Shown in pieces: positions 26,828-38,751 of a DNA stretch of 64,000 nucleotides. The notes beneath the pieces were generated by a model. That model saw nothing but the letters and a program-made list of their open reading frames with translations. It ran no database searches and had not been told where the DNA came from. Positions within the stretch are counted from its first letter, which is position 1. Every line of letters begins with the position of its first letter. The stretch is from NCBI GenBank assembly GCA_002706685.1, contig PALV01000020.1, positions 1 to 64,000 on the forward strand, read 5' to 3'. This DNA is from Gammaproteobacteria bacterium. GTDB taxonomy: Bacteria; Pseudomonadota; Gammaproteobacteria; Pseudomonadales; Pseudohongiellaceae. The position numbers and the translations under genes are program-made.

Positions 26828-27841
26828 TCACGGATACAGACGCAACAGTGGCTCATCCAGCGCAGCCATCTGCTCGCGCAATTCCAGAACATGTTCTGAC
26901 CAGTATCGCTCGGTGTTAAACCAGGGAAAGCTCATCGGGAACGCCGGATCATCCCAGCGCCGCGCCAGCCACGCGCTGTAATGCATAAGTCGCATGGTCC
27001 GCAGCGGCTCAATCAACGCCAGCTGACGTGGCTGAAAATCAAAGAACTCCTCATAGCCCTCCACGACCTCCAGCAACTGCGCCTGCTGCTGATCGCGCTC
27101 ACCGGATAACATCATCCACAGGTCCTGCATGGCAGGCCCGGTCAGCGCGTCATCAAAATCGACAAAAAACGGCCTCTCATCGCGCCAGAGCACATTTCCC
27201 GGGTGACAGTCGCCGTGCAGCCTGATCTGCTGAAGATTGGGCTGATCTGTAAATACTCTGTCCAAACGGTCAACCAGATGGCCCGACAGCGTCTCATAGG
27301 CGGTCCGCAAAGACGCGGGAATAAAATCATGCCGCAACAGAAACTCACGGCTGGCAACGGCATGACTGGCCACTGACAGTTGCAGTCGATGGGCGAATCT
27401 GCGCTGCGAACCAACCAGATGGACCCGACCGATGAACCTGCCCATTACCAGCAGGTTGTCCGGGTTGTCCAGCTCCGGGGCCCGCCCCGCCAGTCGGGGA
27501 AACAAAGCGAAACGAAACTGCTGGGTTCCGCATTGGCAGGTATGCAAAGTCTGCTCATTAATGCGCTGCGGCGGGACCACAGGCACATCCAGATCTGCCA
27601 GCTCCTGAGCAAACGCGTGCTCCTCGAGGATCTGTTCGTCACTCCAGCGATCTGGTCGATAAAACTTGACCACCAGATAGGATCCGTCCTCCATGCCCAC
27701 CTGATACACGCGGTTTTCATAGCTGTTGAGAGCAAAGACGCGCGCATTGGTCTGTAAACCCAAGCCATCAATCGCATCCAGCACCTGATCTGGGCCCAGC
27801 GACTGATACGGGTGGCTGGACTGGCTTGTTTCATTCATCAA
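26828..27841 (-). CDS. srkA: Stress response kinase A (SrkA/YihE)
   Basis: Ser/Thr protein kinase of the aminoglycoside phosphotransferase fold; in E. coli it counters stress-induced death by opposing the MazEF pathway. The 337 residues show YLVVKFYRP with the ATP Lys, the catalytic loop LHGDCHPGNVLW, and VDFDDALTGPAMQDLW with the metal-binding Asp. Length is as in E. coli (328). It is divergent from the aminotransferase gene across a 146-base gap. Confidence 0.92.
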   Translation of the reverse strand: MMNETSQSSHPYQSLGPDQVLDAIDGLGLQTNARVFALNSYENRVYQVGMEDGSYLVVKFYRPDRWSDEQILEEHAFAQELADLDVPVVPPQRINEQTLHTCQCGTQQFRFALFPRLAGRAPELDNPDNLLVMGRFIGRVHLVGSQRRFAHRLQLSVASHAVASREFLLRHDFIPASLRTAYETLSGHLVDRLDRVFTDQPNLQQIRLHGDCHPGNVLWRDERPFFVDFDDALTGPAMQDLWMMLSGERDQQQAQLLEVVEGYEEFFDFQPRQLALIEPLRTMRLMHYSAWLARRWDDPAFPMSFPWFNTERYWSEHVLELREQMAALDEPLLRLYP

Positions 27842-28032
27842 TTGCGGCCTGTGGATCGAGTTTGCCGCGAGTATACTGTAAAATGCCTGTCCGCATTGGT
27901 TTCAGTGGACTGTTTTCGGCCAGCGTCTCTGGTCGACGCGGTTTTCTGGTCTGACGCCCGGCCTGACAACACCGTCGCAGACCAACAATGCAAGCCACTC
28001 ACCACACATCCAGAAAGGAGTACATCGTCAGC

Positions 28033-29307
28033 ATGACTAACGCACAAGCGCGTCTTCAGGAATTACAGTCTGCCTACCAACAGATCAAGGCCCGCAAGCT
28101 CAATCTGGACCTGACGCGTGGCAAACCGGCCACGGCACAACTGGACCTGAGCAATGCCCTGGATGGCATCCTGCAAGGCAATTACCGCTGTGCTGACGGC
28201 ACTGACGCACGAAACTACGGCGGCGGCCTGGGAATCCCTGAAGCCCGGCAATTCGCTGCAGACTACCTGGAAACACGCCCTGCACAGGTCATGGTGGGCG
28301 GCAACAGCTCATTGCAGCTCATGTATCAGTACGTTGCCAATGCACACATCAATGGTGTCAAAGGCGCAGATTCTGCCTGGAGCAAAGAAGCGCGTGACGG
28401 CCAGAAAGTCAAATTTCTGTGTCCGGCACCCGGTTACGACCGTCACTTTTCGGTCTGCGAGGCACTCGGCATCGAGATGATCCCGGTGGCCATGACAGAG
28501 GAAGGTCCTGACATGGATCAGGTCGAGCAACTGGTCAAAAGCGATCAGCTGATCAAGGGCATCTGGTGTGTGCCCAAGTATGCCAACCCGAACGGTGTTG
28601 TTTACTCTGACGCTGTGGTTAGCCGTTTTGCGGCTTTGGCAAAAATCGCTGGCGCCAATTTCCGTATCATGTGGGATAACGCCTATGCCGAGCACCATCT
28701 GGTCGACAACCCGCCCGAGCTGGCAAACCTGTTGAGCCTTTGTGAACAACAGGGCACCCTGGATAGCGCCATCGTCATCGGCTCAACCTCAAAGATCACC
28801 TTTGCCGGCGCCGGCATGGCGTTTATTGCCTCATCGGAATCCAATATCAAACAGTTTGCTGACTACCTGGGTATCTCAACCATCGGCCCGGACAAGGTCA
28901 ACCAGTTGCGCCACGTGCGTTTCCTGAAGGACATGGACGGACTGCGCAGCCTGATGCAGCAGCACCGCGCCATTCTGCAGCCCAAGTTCGAGCGGGTATT
29001 GAAACATCTGGACGACAGTCTGGCAGGCAAGACCGTTAACGGGCAGCCACTGGGTAACTGGACGCACCCGCAGGGGGGCTATTTTGTGTTGTTCGATACT
29101 CAGCCAGGACTGGCGGACAAGGTCGTCAAACTCTGCGCGGAAGCAGGCGTCAAGCTGACACCGGCCGGCTCAACCTGGCCGTATCAGAAAGATCCCAACA
29201 ACAGCAACATCCGCCTGGCACCGTCCTTCCCCAGTCTTGAGGAAATCGACGAAGCCATGGCGGTGTTTGTATTGTGCGTGGAGCTGGCCAGTCTGGAAGC
29301 CGCCTAA
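28033..29307 (+). CDS. Class I PLP aminotransferase (PF12897-like)
   Basis: PLP enzyme of 424 residues with an internal Lys in GSTSKITFAGAGMAF (about residue 248) and VPKYANPNGVVYSD. It belongs to the group of putative aspartate aminotransferases distinct from AspC. It likely transaminates an aspartate-like or aromatic substrate; specificity cannot be read. I use ATG 28033; AAAGGAG ends 13 bases upstream, which is long, and an upstream in-frame ATG at 27988 lies before that site. It converges with the His-rich gene, overlapping by four bases. Confidence 0.85.
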   Translation: MTNAQARLQELQSAYQQIKARKLNLDLTRGKPATAQLDLSNALDGILQGNYRCADGTDARNYGGGLGIPEARQFAADYLETRPAQVMVGGNSSLQLMYQYVANAHINGVKGADSAWSKEARDGQKVKFLCPAPGYDRHFSVCEALGIEMIPVAMTEEGPDMDQVEQLVKSDQLIKGIWCVPKYANPNGVVYSDAVVSRFAALAKIAGANFRIMWDNAYAEHHLVDNPPELANLLSLCEQQGTLDSAIVIGSTSKITFAGAGMAFIASSESNIKQFADYLGISTIGPDKVNQLRHVRFLKDMDGLRSLMQQHRAILQPKFERVLKHLDDSLAGKTVNGQPLGNWTHPQGGYFVLFDTQPGLADKVVKLCAEAGVKLTPAGSTWPYQKDPNNSNIRLAPSFPSLEEIDEAMAVFVLCVELASLEAA

Positions 29308-29813
29308 CGGTCCCGCTGGCGAATCACCACGCTGTTGCGCTCGACCTGACGATAGGTCGAGCCCTTGCGTCCTCTTTCATTGACATAGACAGTGCCGCGG
29401 CGGCGATCAGTCTCCCAGCTGCCGCGCGCATTGTGCTGCTGACGGTCGTAGTAATTGCCGCCGCGCCAGATGTCGTGCCCCTTGAAATGGCCACTATAAC
29501 CATGACCATGGCGATGATGGTCGTGCTTGCGATGCCCCTTGCCGCGATACCCTCGATCATGATGACCGTGTTTGCGGTAGTGCTTACGGTTGTCGTGATG
29601 ACGCCCATGACCATAGTCGGCTCGATACACAGTAGTGCCGACATAAACCGAGCCGATAACTGGCGAGTGGATCACTGCGACCGGTTTGTGGACTGTCTCG
29701 TAGACGGTCACTCGCTTGTAGCGATCTGCGAGCGCGCCTGTGCTGACTGATGCCAGCATCAATGTAGCCGCTGCCAGTATCGCCGTACGGTACTTTCTTG
29801 AATAGAACTTCAT
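29304..29813 (-). CDS. Secreted histidine-rich protein
   Basis: Unrecognised exported protein of 169 residues. The start is ATG 29813 (MKFYSRKYR), with GGAGG seven bases upstream. A signal peptide ends near TGALADRY. The middle third is packed with His, Gly, Arg and Lys (for example HGRHHDNRKHYRKHGHH), and the C-terminus is rich in Arg and Gln. Histidine-rich periplasmic proteins often bind Ni, Zn or Cu, but low-complexity basic composition alone would also give this pattern. No metal transporter is adjacent. Confidence 0.72.
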   Translation of the reverse strand: MKFYSRKYRTAILAAATLMLASVSTGALADRYKRVTVYETVHKPVAVIHSPVIGSVYVGTTVYRADYGHGRHHDNRKHYRKHGHHDRGYRGKGHRKHDHHRHGHGYSGHFKGHDIWRGGNYYDRQQHNARGSWETDRRRGTVYVNERGRKGSTYRQVERNSVVIRQRDR

Positions 29814-29894
29814 CACCTGCCCTCCTCGTTTGCTCATGCTCGGTACCGTTATAGCGCTACCTGCCTGAATACAGACTGAACGACAGTGGTCCGA

Positions 29895-30227
29895 TCAACT
29901 CTCAGACTGATGCTGACTGACAAACCCGGGTATGGGGAAAGGCATGACGTTGTCGCCGCTGGAAATCTTGGCGACGCCGGTCTTTTCGACTTCATCTATG
30001 CGGATGATGGCCTGAAGGGGGATAAAGCTGCGTTTGACGTCCTGAAACTCGTTCTTGAGTTTCTCTTCGCCAGGATCGACCACCACCTGACTGCGCTCAT
30101 CGAACAGGAATTCCTCTATTTCAATGAATCCATAGAGCTCGCTTTGATACACCTGACGTGCAAACAGCTCATAGACCTTCCCTTTGTTGAGGAATGTAAT
30201 GCGATAGATTTCCTGACGACTGGCCAT
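29895..30227 (-). CDS. DUF1820 family protein
   Basis: A 110-residue soluble protein beginning ASRQEIYRITFLNKGKVYELFARQVYQS, a pattern I recognise as DUF1820, a small family commonly found next to miaB in gammaproteobacteria. It has no transmembrane segment or signal peptide. The family resembles PilZ-like or RNA-related beta folds only loosely, and no function is established to my knowledge. It is divergent from miaB. Confidence 0.8.
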   Translation of the reverse strand: MASRQEIYRITFLNKGKVYELFARQVYQSELYGFIEIEEFLFDERSQVVVDPGEEKLKNEFQDVKRSFIPLQAIIRIDEVEKTGVAKISSGDNVMPFPIPGFVSQHQSES

Positions 30228-30360
30228 AAGACTCTCGTGGACGACTGCTGGGAATGGGAGCGAGGTACGTATTGTAACGCAAACCCCTGTCCGGAATACA
30301 GCTGACTGAGAGTCAGGCTTCGTTTGAAGCCCATTCAGACTTATTCGCGAGCGTCAGAAC

Positions 30361-30369
30361 TGGTATAAT
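30361..30369 (+). promoter_or_regulatory. Extended -10 promoter of miaB
   Basis: TGG directly followed by TATAAT (30364-30369), an extended -10 element that can work without a good -35; the -35 position reads TTATTC. The start would be near 30376, some 47 bases before the miaB ATG. Confidence 0.58.
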
Positions 30370-30422
30370 CCGCGCCTTTCTGTAATTCAGCAGCTTTATT
30401 TCCACAACGAGCCCGAATTGTC

Positions 30423-31769
30423 ATGAGCACCAACGAGCAAGCCAGCGGCACACGCAAAAAAGTCTACATCAAGACCCACGGATGCCAGATGAATGAGTAT
30501 GATTCGTCACGCATGCTGGATTTGCTGCGCGAAACGCAGGGTGCAGACCTGGTGGAAACACCAGAAGAAGCCGACATTCTGCTTCTTAATACCTGCTCGA
30601 TCCGTGAAAAAGCCCAGGAAAAAGTCTTTCACCAACTGGGCCGCTGGCGCAGCCTGAAGGAAGCCAAACCCGGTCTGAAAATTGCTGTGGGTGGCTGCGT
30701 GGCAAGCCAGGAAGGGGAAGCAATTGGCAAACGCGCGCCCTATGTCGACGTTGTTTTTGGTCCTCAGACACTGCACAAATTGCCTGAAATGCTGGACCGC
30801 TCCGGCCGCGGACTGCCGCTGGTAGACATTACGTTTCCAGAGATCGAAAAATTCGACCGTCTGCCGGAACCAAGTGTCGCAGGCTGCCAGGCATTTCTGA
30901 CCATCATGGAAGGCTGCAGCAAGTACTGTTCATTCTGCGTCGTGCCCTACACCCGCGGCGAGGAAGTAAGTCGACCGCTGGATGACGTTCTGGCAGAAGC
31001 AGCGCATCTGGCAACGCAGGGCGTGCGTGAAATCAATCTGCTGGGTCAGAATGTCAACGCCTATCGCGGGCTCAGCCACGACGGCCAGATTGTTGACCTG
31101 GCGACCTTGATTACCTACATCTCGGCGCTGGACGGAATCGACCGCATTCGTTTTACGACGTCACACCCGACGGAGTTTTCTGCCAATCTGATTGAGGTCT
31201 ACCGTCACGTGCCGGCACTGGTCAGCCATCTGCACTTGCCAGTGCAAAGCGGTTCGGATCGCATCCTGGCCGCCATGAAACGCGGACACACTGCTCTGGA
31301 ATATAAATCCATCATTCGCAAACTGAAGGCCATTCGCCCCGACATCAGTATGTCGTCGGACTTTATTGTTGGCTTTCCTGGCGAGTCACAGAAGGATTTT
31401 GAAGACACGATGAACCTGATTATTGATGTCGGTTTCGACACATCGTTCAGTTTCATCTATAGCCCCAGACCAGGCACGCCGGCATCAGACCTGCCTGACA
31501 ATACCAGTGAGCAGGAAAAGAAACATCGGCTGACTGTGCTCCAGGCACAGATCAACCAGCAGGCAGCCGCTATCAGCCAGGCAATGGTCGGCAGCACCCA
31601 GCGCGTGCTGGTCACCGGCGAATCCAAGCGTGGCCTGAGCAGCCTGCAGGGCCGCACCGAGAACAACCGCGTGGTCAATTTCCACTGTGACGACACCCGC
31701 CTGATCGGACAGTTCGTTGATGTCCGCATCCGCGAGGCCTATCCGAACTCCCTGGCCGGAGAGCTATAA
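30423..31769 (+). CDS. miaB: tRNA-2-methylthio-N6-dimethylallyladenosine synthase MiaB
   Basis: Radical-SAM methylthiotransferase acting on i6A37 of tRNAs that read UNN codons. The N-terminal domain has the three cluster cysteines ([26 protein letters not shown]). The radical-SAM CxxxCxxC is in [17 protein letters not shown] (about 157-173), and a C-terminal TRAM domain ends the protein. The length of 448 is normal. It is first in the miaB-phoH-ybeY-corC order. Confidence 0.97.
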   Translation: MSTNEQASGTRKKVYIKTHGCQMNEYDSSRMLDLLRETQGADLVETPEEADILLLNTCSIREKAQEKVFHQLGRWRSLKEAKPGLKIAVGGCVASQEGEAIGKRAPYVDVVFGPQTLHKLPEMLDRSGRGLPLVDITFPEIEKFDRLPEPSVAGCQAFLTIMEGCSKYCSFCVVPYTRGEEVSRPLDDVLAEAAHLATQGVREINLLGQNVNAYRGLSHDGQIVDLATLITYISALDGIDRIRFTTSHPTEFSANLIEVYRHVPALVSHLHLPVQSGSDRILAAMKRGHTALEYKSIIRKLKAIRPDISMSSDFIVGFPGESQKDFEDTMNLIIDVGFDTSFSFIYSPRPGTPASDLPDNTSEQEKKHRLTVLQAQINQQAAAISQAMVGSTQRVLVTGESKRGLSSLQGRTENNRVVNFHCDDTRLIGQFVDVRIREAYPNSLAGEL

Positions 31770-31824
31770 GCAATAGCAACTGGACGTATGGTGGGCGGTG
31801 CGCGCAGATAATTGTGGCCAGATT

Positions 31825-31852
31825 TTGCCCATCACACGGATTGCTCTATACT
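31825..31852 (+). promoter_or_regulatory. Promoter of the phoH-ybeY-corC operon
   Basis: TTGCCC (31825-31830), 16-base spacer and TATACT (31847-31852) in the 144-base gap after miaB. The start would be near 31859. It gives the phoH group transcription independent of miaB. Confidence 0.58.
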
Positions 31853-31913
31853 GATTGTCCAGTCTGAAAAATATGACGTCTCACATTTGAGGTGGAGGTA
31901 GTACCCCAGCTGC

Positions 31914-32957
31914 ATGGCTACTGAACAAAGCACTCAACGGCTCACTTTGACGCCGGAAGACACACATCGCCTGGCAAACCTGGGCGGTCATCTGAACGAG
32001 CACATCCACCAGATCGAAAAATCACTGGCGCTGCAGATTCGGCAACGCGGCGGCGAATTTGAATTGTCGGGGGAAGCTGATGCAGTCCGTGAGGGCATCA
32101 GAGTGCTTGAGTCGCTCTATGCCGTGACCGCTGATGGCACCAATGTCAGCCCCGACCTTATTCACCTGACTCTCAAGGAGTCAGGGTTTACGCCTGCACC
32201 GCCAGCCACACCGCAGGCAGTTCAGTCCGCCGAGGACAGCACCCGGCCGGTTCTGATAAAGACCCCGCACAGCTCAATCAAACCGCGCGGCCGGCATCAG
32301 CGGCAGTACGTCGAGTCGATCCGTCAGATGGACATCAATTTTGGTATCGGTCCGGCAGGCACCGGCAAAACCTATCTGGCCGTTGCCTGTGCCGTCGAGG
32401 CATTGATGCAGGACCAGGTCAAACGATTGCTGCTCGTGCGACCCGCCGTCGAGGCTGGCGAGAAACTGGGCTTCCTGCCCGGTGACCTGGCCCAGAAAAT
32501 CGATCCATATCTGCGCCCTCTCTACGACGCTCTCTATGAAATGCTCGGATTTGAGCGGGTTACCCGCCTGATCGAAAAAAACGTTATCGAAGTGGCGCCC
32601 CTGGCCTACATGCGCGGACGCACCCTGAACGGCTCGTTTATTATTCTGGATGAAAGTCAGAACACCACCATTTCCCAGATGAAGATGTTTCTGACCCGAA
32701 TCGGTTTCGGCTCCACCGCTGTCATCACCGGGGATGTCACCCAGATCGACCTGCCCTCGGGCACACGCTCCGGCCTTGTTCACGTCCTGAAAGTATTGAA
32801 CGGCCTGCCCGGAATCGGCTTCAACTTTTTTGACTCCAAAGACGTGGTGCGACATGCACTGGTGCAGCGCATCGTCGAAGCTTACGACGCCTACGAGAGA
32901 CAGACGACCATCAAATCGCTGAGTAAAGATGACGGCAGCCATGAACGTGACGGTTGA
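31914..32957 (+). CDS. ybeZ: PhoH-like ATPase YbeZ
   Basis: P-loop ATPase of the PhoH family that partners the rRNA endonuclease YbeY. The N-terminal part (about 1-115) is a KH-like RNA-binding region; Walker A is GPAGTGKTYLAVACAVEAL (about 144) and Walker B FIILDESQNTT. The protein has 347 residues. GGAGG lies 14 bases upstream of the ATG, rather far. The ybeY start lies inside the end of this gene. Confidence 0.94.
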   Translation: MATEQSTQRLTLTPEDTHRLANLGGHLNEHIHQIEKSLALQIRQRGGEFELSGEADAVREGIRVLESLYAVTADGTNVSPDLIHLTLKESGFTPAPPATPQAVQSAEDSTRPVLIKTPHSSIKPRGRHQRQYVESIRQMDINFGIGPAGTGKTYLAVACAVEALMQDQVKRLLLVRPAVEAGEKLGFLPGDLAQKIDPYLRPLYDALYEMLGFERVTRLIEKNVIEVAPLAYMRGRTLNGSFIILDESQNTTISQMKMFLTRIGFGSTAVITGDVTQIDLPSGTRSGLVHVLKVLNGLPGIGFNFFDSKDVVRHALVQRIVEAYDAYERQTTIKSLSKDDGSHERDG

Positions 32958-33459
32958 TGTCATTTGTGAGCATCCATCTCTCAACGCGCCGGACAGCGAC
33001 AGCATCGCGTCCTGGTGTACTGCCGCACTGACGCATCAGACTGCCAGTGAATCTCTGCACGAGCAGCAGCGCAGCGGCCAACCCTTCGTCATCAGTGTGC
33101 GGATCGTTGATCGCGACGAGGCAGCCCAGCTGAACCACCAATATCGCCAGAAAGACTATGCAACCAATATCCTTTCGTTCCCTGCCGACATTCCCGGTAT
33201 CGTTGCAGCACAGCTGGACGAATATCCGCTGGGTGACCTGGTAGTGTGTGCCGATATCGTTATCGAAGAGGCGCAGGCACAGGGCAAGTCGACAATCGAC
33301 CACTGGGCGCACCTGATTGTGCACGGCGTCCTGCATCTTTGCGGAATGGATCATCAGAACGACGAAGAAGCAGGGCTCATGGAACAGCTGGAAATACGCA
33401 TTCTTGAAGGCTTTAATATAGCCAATCCCTATTATGACAGGAGCAACATACCGGCATGA
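32941..33459 (+). CDS. ybeY: Endoribonuclease YbeY
   Basis: Zinc-dependent RNase needed for 16S rRNA 3' maturation and ribosome quality control. The H3-x-H5-x-H motif is complete (HGVLHLCGMDH near residue 126). I use ATG 32941, giving 172 residues, although an in-frame ATG at 32929 is possible. It overlaps the ybeZ end by 17 bases and the corC start by four, so the three proteins are translationally coupled. Confidence 0.94.
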   Translation: MNVTVDVICEHPSLNAPDSDSIASWCTAALTHQTASESLHEQQRSGQPFVISVRIVDRDEAAQLNHQYRQKDYATNILSFPADIPGIVAAQLDEYPLGDLVVCADIVIEEAQAQGKSTIDHWAHLIVHGVLHLCGMDHQNDEEAGLMEQLEIRILEGFNIANPYYDRSNIPA

Positions 33460-34322
33460 CCGACGACCCTCCCAGTAGCGAGCCGCGGCAAAAGTCCTGG
33501 CTCGAGCGCATCGCGCAGGTGTTTTCTGATGAACCAACCGACACCAGAAGCCTGCTGAATCTGCTCCGCAATGCCGAGCAGGATCAGGTGCTGGATGCTG
33601 ATGCACTGAGCATCATCGAAGGTGCCCTGCAGGTATCCAGCATGCAGGTGCGCGAGATCATGATCCCGCGCTCGCAGATGACTACGGTCTCGGTGCGACA
33701 GACGCTCGCCGAAATACTCGACGTCGTCGTCGAAGCCGCCCACTCCCGCTTCCCGGTGACGGGTGAAAACCCCGACCAGGTGATTGGCATTTTGCTGGCA
33801 AAGGATCTGCTGCCCCTGGCGCTGGGCGACAACGCCGAACGATTCAACCTGAAAGATATGATCCGACCGGCAACCTGTGTTCCGGAAAGCAAACGACTGA
33901 ACGTTCTGCTGCGTGAGTTCCGCGAGACACGCAACCATATGGCCGTCGTAATTGACGAATATGGTATGGTCTGCGGGCTGGTCACCATTGAGGACGTTCT
34001 GGAACAGATCATCGGTGAGATCGACGACGAATACGACGTCGATGACGAGAGCTACATCAAACCGCTCGGCGACGAGCAGTATATCGTCAAAGCGCTGACC
34101 CCGGTTGAAGAGTTCAATGAATTCTTCGGCAGCGAGTTCAGCGAAGATGATGCCGACACTGTTGGTGGCCTGCTGTTGCAGGAGCTGCGGCATATCCCGG
34201 AACGAGATGAGACAGTTGCCCTGGGCGGCTACCAGTTCACGGTTCTGAACGCCGACAGTCGCCAGATACGTCTGCTAAAACTGACCGCGCTACCTCCGGG
34301 TGCGGCAGAAAACATTGACTAG
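33456..34322 (+). CDS. corC: CorC/YbeX CBS-domain protein
   Basis: CBS-pair protein linked to Mg/Co efflux and, in E. coli, to ribosome-associated functions of YbeX. The 288 residues contain two CBS repeats (about 65-190; IMIPRSQM at the first, VIDEYGMVCGLVTIEDVLEQI at the second) and a C-terminal CorC_HlyC domain. There are no membrane helices, as in CorC. It overlaps ybeY by four bases. The usual next gene, lnt, is absent; leuS follows after 69 bases. Confidence 0.92.
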   Translation: MTDDPPSSEPRQKSWLERIAQVFSDEPTDTRSLLNLLRNAEQDQVLDADALSIIEGALQVSSMQVREIMIPRSQMTTVSVRQTLAEILDVVVEAAHSRFPVTGENPDQVIGILLAKDLLPLALGDNAERFNLKDMIRPATCVPESKRLNVLLREFRETRNHMAVVIDEYGMVCGLVTIEDVLEQIIGEIDDEYDVDDESYIKPLGDEQYIVKALTPVEEFNEFFGSEFSEDDADTVGGLLLQELRHIPERDETVALGGYQFTVLNADSRQIRLLKLTALPPGAAENID

Positions 34323-36877
<2,555 letters not shown>

Positions 36878-36878
<1 letters not shown>

Positions 36879-37366
36879 TGAACGCTTTACGCAGTCTGTT
36901 GCTGATCTCGCTGCTTGTGGCCTTGTCTGGCTGTGGCTTCGCGCTTCGCGGCGCCCAGACAGCCGTGTTGCCGATGCAGCAGATGGCGCTGACCGTGCCA
37001 TCAGGCCCCTACCCTTTGCAGGGAGCACTGGAAGACACCCTGGAAGCCAGCAATGTCGAGATTGTTCAGGCCAACGGCCAGGTTCTGGAGCTTGCGCTGT
37101 CTGCTGAGCAACTGGAACGGCGTGCGATCAGCATCAATACGCGAGCCGGCGCGGGTCAGTACGAACTGTTGCTGAGTGTCGATGCAGCTTTGCGGCAGGG
37201 CGGTCAGGTCATCGCTGGCCCCGAGACCTTTCAGGTACGGGGCACATTTTACGAAGACACTGCGAACATCAGTGGCAGCAACAGCGGGCTGGAGCTGACA
37301 TTGAATGACATGCGGCGCGAACTCGCCGACAACATAGCCCGACGCCTGCAGGCCGTGGAATTATGA
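36878..37366 (+). CDS. lptE: LPS-assembly lipoprotein LptE
   Basis: Outer-membrane lipoprotein that plugs the LptD barrel and delivers lipopolysaccharide to the cell surface. A signal peptide with lipobox LSGC gives the lipidated Cys20, followed by GFALRGA, the usual LptE opening. The 162-residue length matches. It sits between leuS and holA, the standard gammaproteobacterial order, with a one-base overlap upstream and a four-base overlap downstream. Confidence 0.93.
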
Positions 37367-38406
37367 AGCTGTATGCCGATCAGTTAGCCCGACACTTCCA
37401 GTCAGCCAAACTGATGCCAGGCTACTGGCTGGCCGGAGATGAACCCCTGCAGATGCGTGACTGTGCAGATATTGTCAGGCAGGCCACCAAAGCACTGGGT
37501 TATACCGAACGCGAAGTCTACGAGGCAGACCGGCAGTTTGACTGGCGAACCTTGACTTCGGCGGGTGCCAGCATGTCATTGTTCAGCGACAAAAAGCTGA
37601 TCGAGCTACGCCTGGGCTCCAGCAAGATCGCCGACGCTGACAGAAAGCTGTTGATTGAGTATCTCAAGTCAGCCCCGGAAGACACCTTGCTGCTTATCCT
37701 GAGCCCCCGTATCGAGGGGGCTGCGACCAAAACCCAGTGGTACAAACAGCTCGAATCCATGCTTGGCGTAGTGCAGCTTTATCCGGTTGAGGCATCACGC
37801 CTGCCAGCATGGATCACGCAACGTCTTTCTCAGCGTCAATTGAGCGCCGATGCTGATGCCTGCCAACTGCTTGCAGATCGGGTTGAAGGCAATATGCTGG
37901 CCGCTGACCAGGAGATTGAAAAACTATCTCTGCTGTTCGGATCAGGTACACATCTTGACGCGGCAGCGATCGCTCGCAGCGTCGCGGACAGCTCGCGCTT
38001 CAATGTGTTTGCGTTGATTGATGCCTGCCTGGCTGGCGAAGGTGGCAAGGCGATAAGAACACTGCGACGTATGCGCGACGAGGGCGCCCAGGCCCTGATG
38101 ATCAATACCATGCTGGCCCGTGAGCTCCGCACTCTGCATGGCGTGGCCTGTCAAATGCAGAGAGGCCTGTCGGCACAAAGCGTCATGCAGTCCCAGCGGG
38201 TCTGGAAATCAAGGCAGGCGCTGATGAGCTCTGCGTTGAACCGTTTAAGCGAACCCGCGCTTAGAAACCAGCTGACGCTGGCCAGACAGATCGACATCAG
38301 CGTCAAAGGCCTGACCCATCTGTCTGCATGGGAACTGCTGGAGCAGCTTGTCGCGCGGCTGAGTGGCCGGGCGCTTAAACTCCCATCCGACTCAAGGTGG
38401 CAATAA
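37363..38406 (+). CDS. holA: DNA polymerase III delta subunit HolA
   Basis: Clamp-loader subunit that opens the beta clamp. The N-terminal region (starting MKLYADQLARHFQ, then GYWLAGDEPLQMRD) and the AAA-like core with no active ATP site are typical, as is the C-terminal helical collar domain. It has 347 residues. Its last 32 bases overlap the convergent DUF4404 gene. Confidence 0.94.
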   Translation: MKLYADQLARHFQSAKLMPGYWLAGDEPLQMRDCADIVRQATKALGYTEREVYEADRQFDWRTLTSAGASMSLFSDKKLIELRLGSSKIADADRKLLIEYLKSAPEDTLLLILSPRIEGAATKTQWYKQLESMLGVVQLYPVEASRLPAWITQRLSQRQLSADADACQLLADRVEGNMLAADQEIEKLSLLFGSGTHLDAAAIARSVADSSRFNVFALIDACLAGEGGKAIRTLRRMRDEGAQALMINTMLARELRTLHGVACQMQRGLSAQSVMQSQRVWKSRQALMSSALNRLSEPALRNQLTLARQIDISVKGLTHLSAWELLEQLVARLSGRALKLPSDSRWQ

Positions 38407-38632
38407 TCTCACGCATCAGTCGCTCGGCGACTGGATGTGTCGCGGCGAAGCGCGCCTCGAGCGCGATGGCATTATCCATTTCCGGACTGTTACGCGCGGA
38501 TGTTTCCAGCAGCGTATCAACATCGTCGTCAAGCTGGCGCGCCAGTGCCAGCGTGTCGTCGTCCAGATCCTCTGTTTTGGCTAGCTCCGACTGAAGCTCC
38601 TGCAGCAACTGCCTGATTCTTTCCTGGCTCAC
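38375..38632 (-). CDS. DUF4404 family protein
   Basis: An 85-residue acidic, helical protein (SQERIRQLLQELQSELAKTEDLDDD) that I recognise as DUF4404, small predicted coiled-coil proteins of unknown function in gammaproteobacteria. It overlaps the 3' end of holA tail-to-tail by 32 bases, so both transcripts share an antisense stretch. Confidence 0.78.
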   Translation of the reverse strand: MSQERIRQLLQELQSELAKTEDLDDDTLALARQLDDDVDTLLETSARNSPEMDNAIALEARFAATHPVAERLMREIIATLSRMGV

Positions 38633-38687
38633 ACGTATTCCTCCATCGTGAATGAATACATGTTAATGCCAGTCAAAGGACCACACA

Positions 38688-38714
38688 AGCAGAACCGGTG
38701 TAACCGGTCCTGCT
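38688..38714 (-). terminator. Hairpin downstream of the GNAT/methyltransferase pair
   Basis: Inverted repeat AGCAG-x-ACCGGT-gta-ACCGGT-x-CTGCT, 38 bases after the GNAT-like stop on the minus strand. The sequence after it on that strand is T-rich but interrupted (TTGTGTGGTCCTTT). It probably ends the two-gene transcript. Confidence 0.45.
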
Positions 38715-38751
38715 CAATGTGAAGCCACCGAGGTATTTTCTGTCGCGCCAA

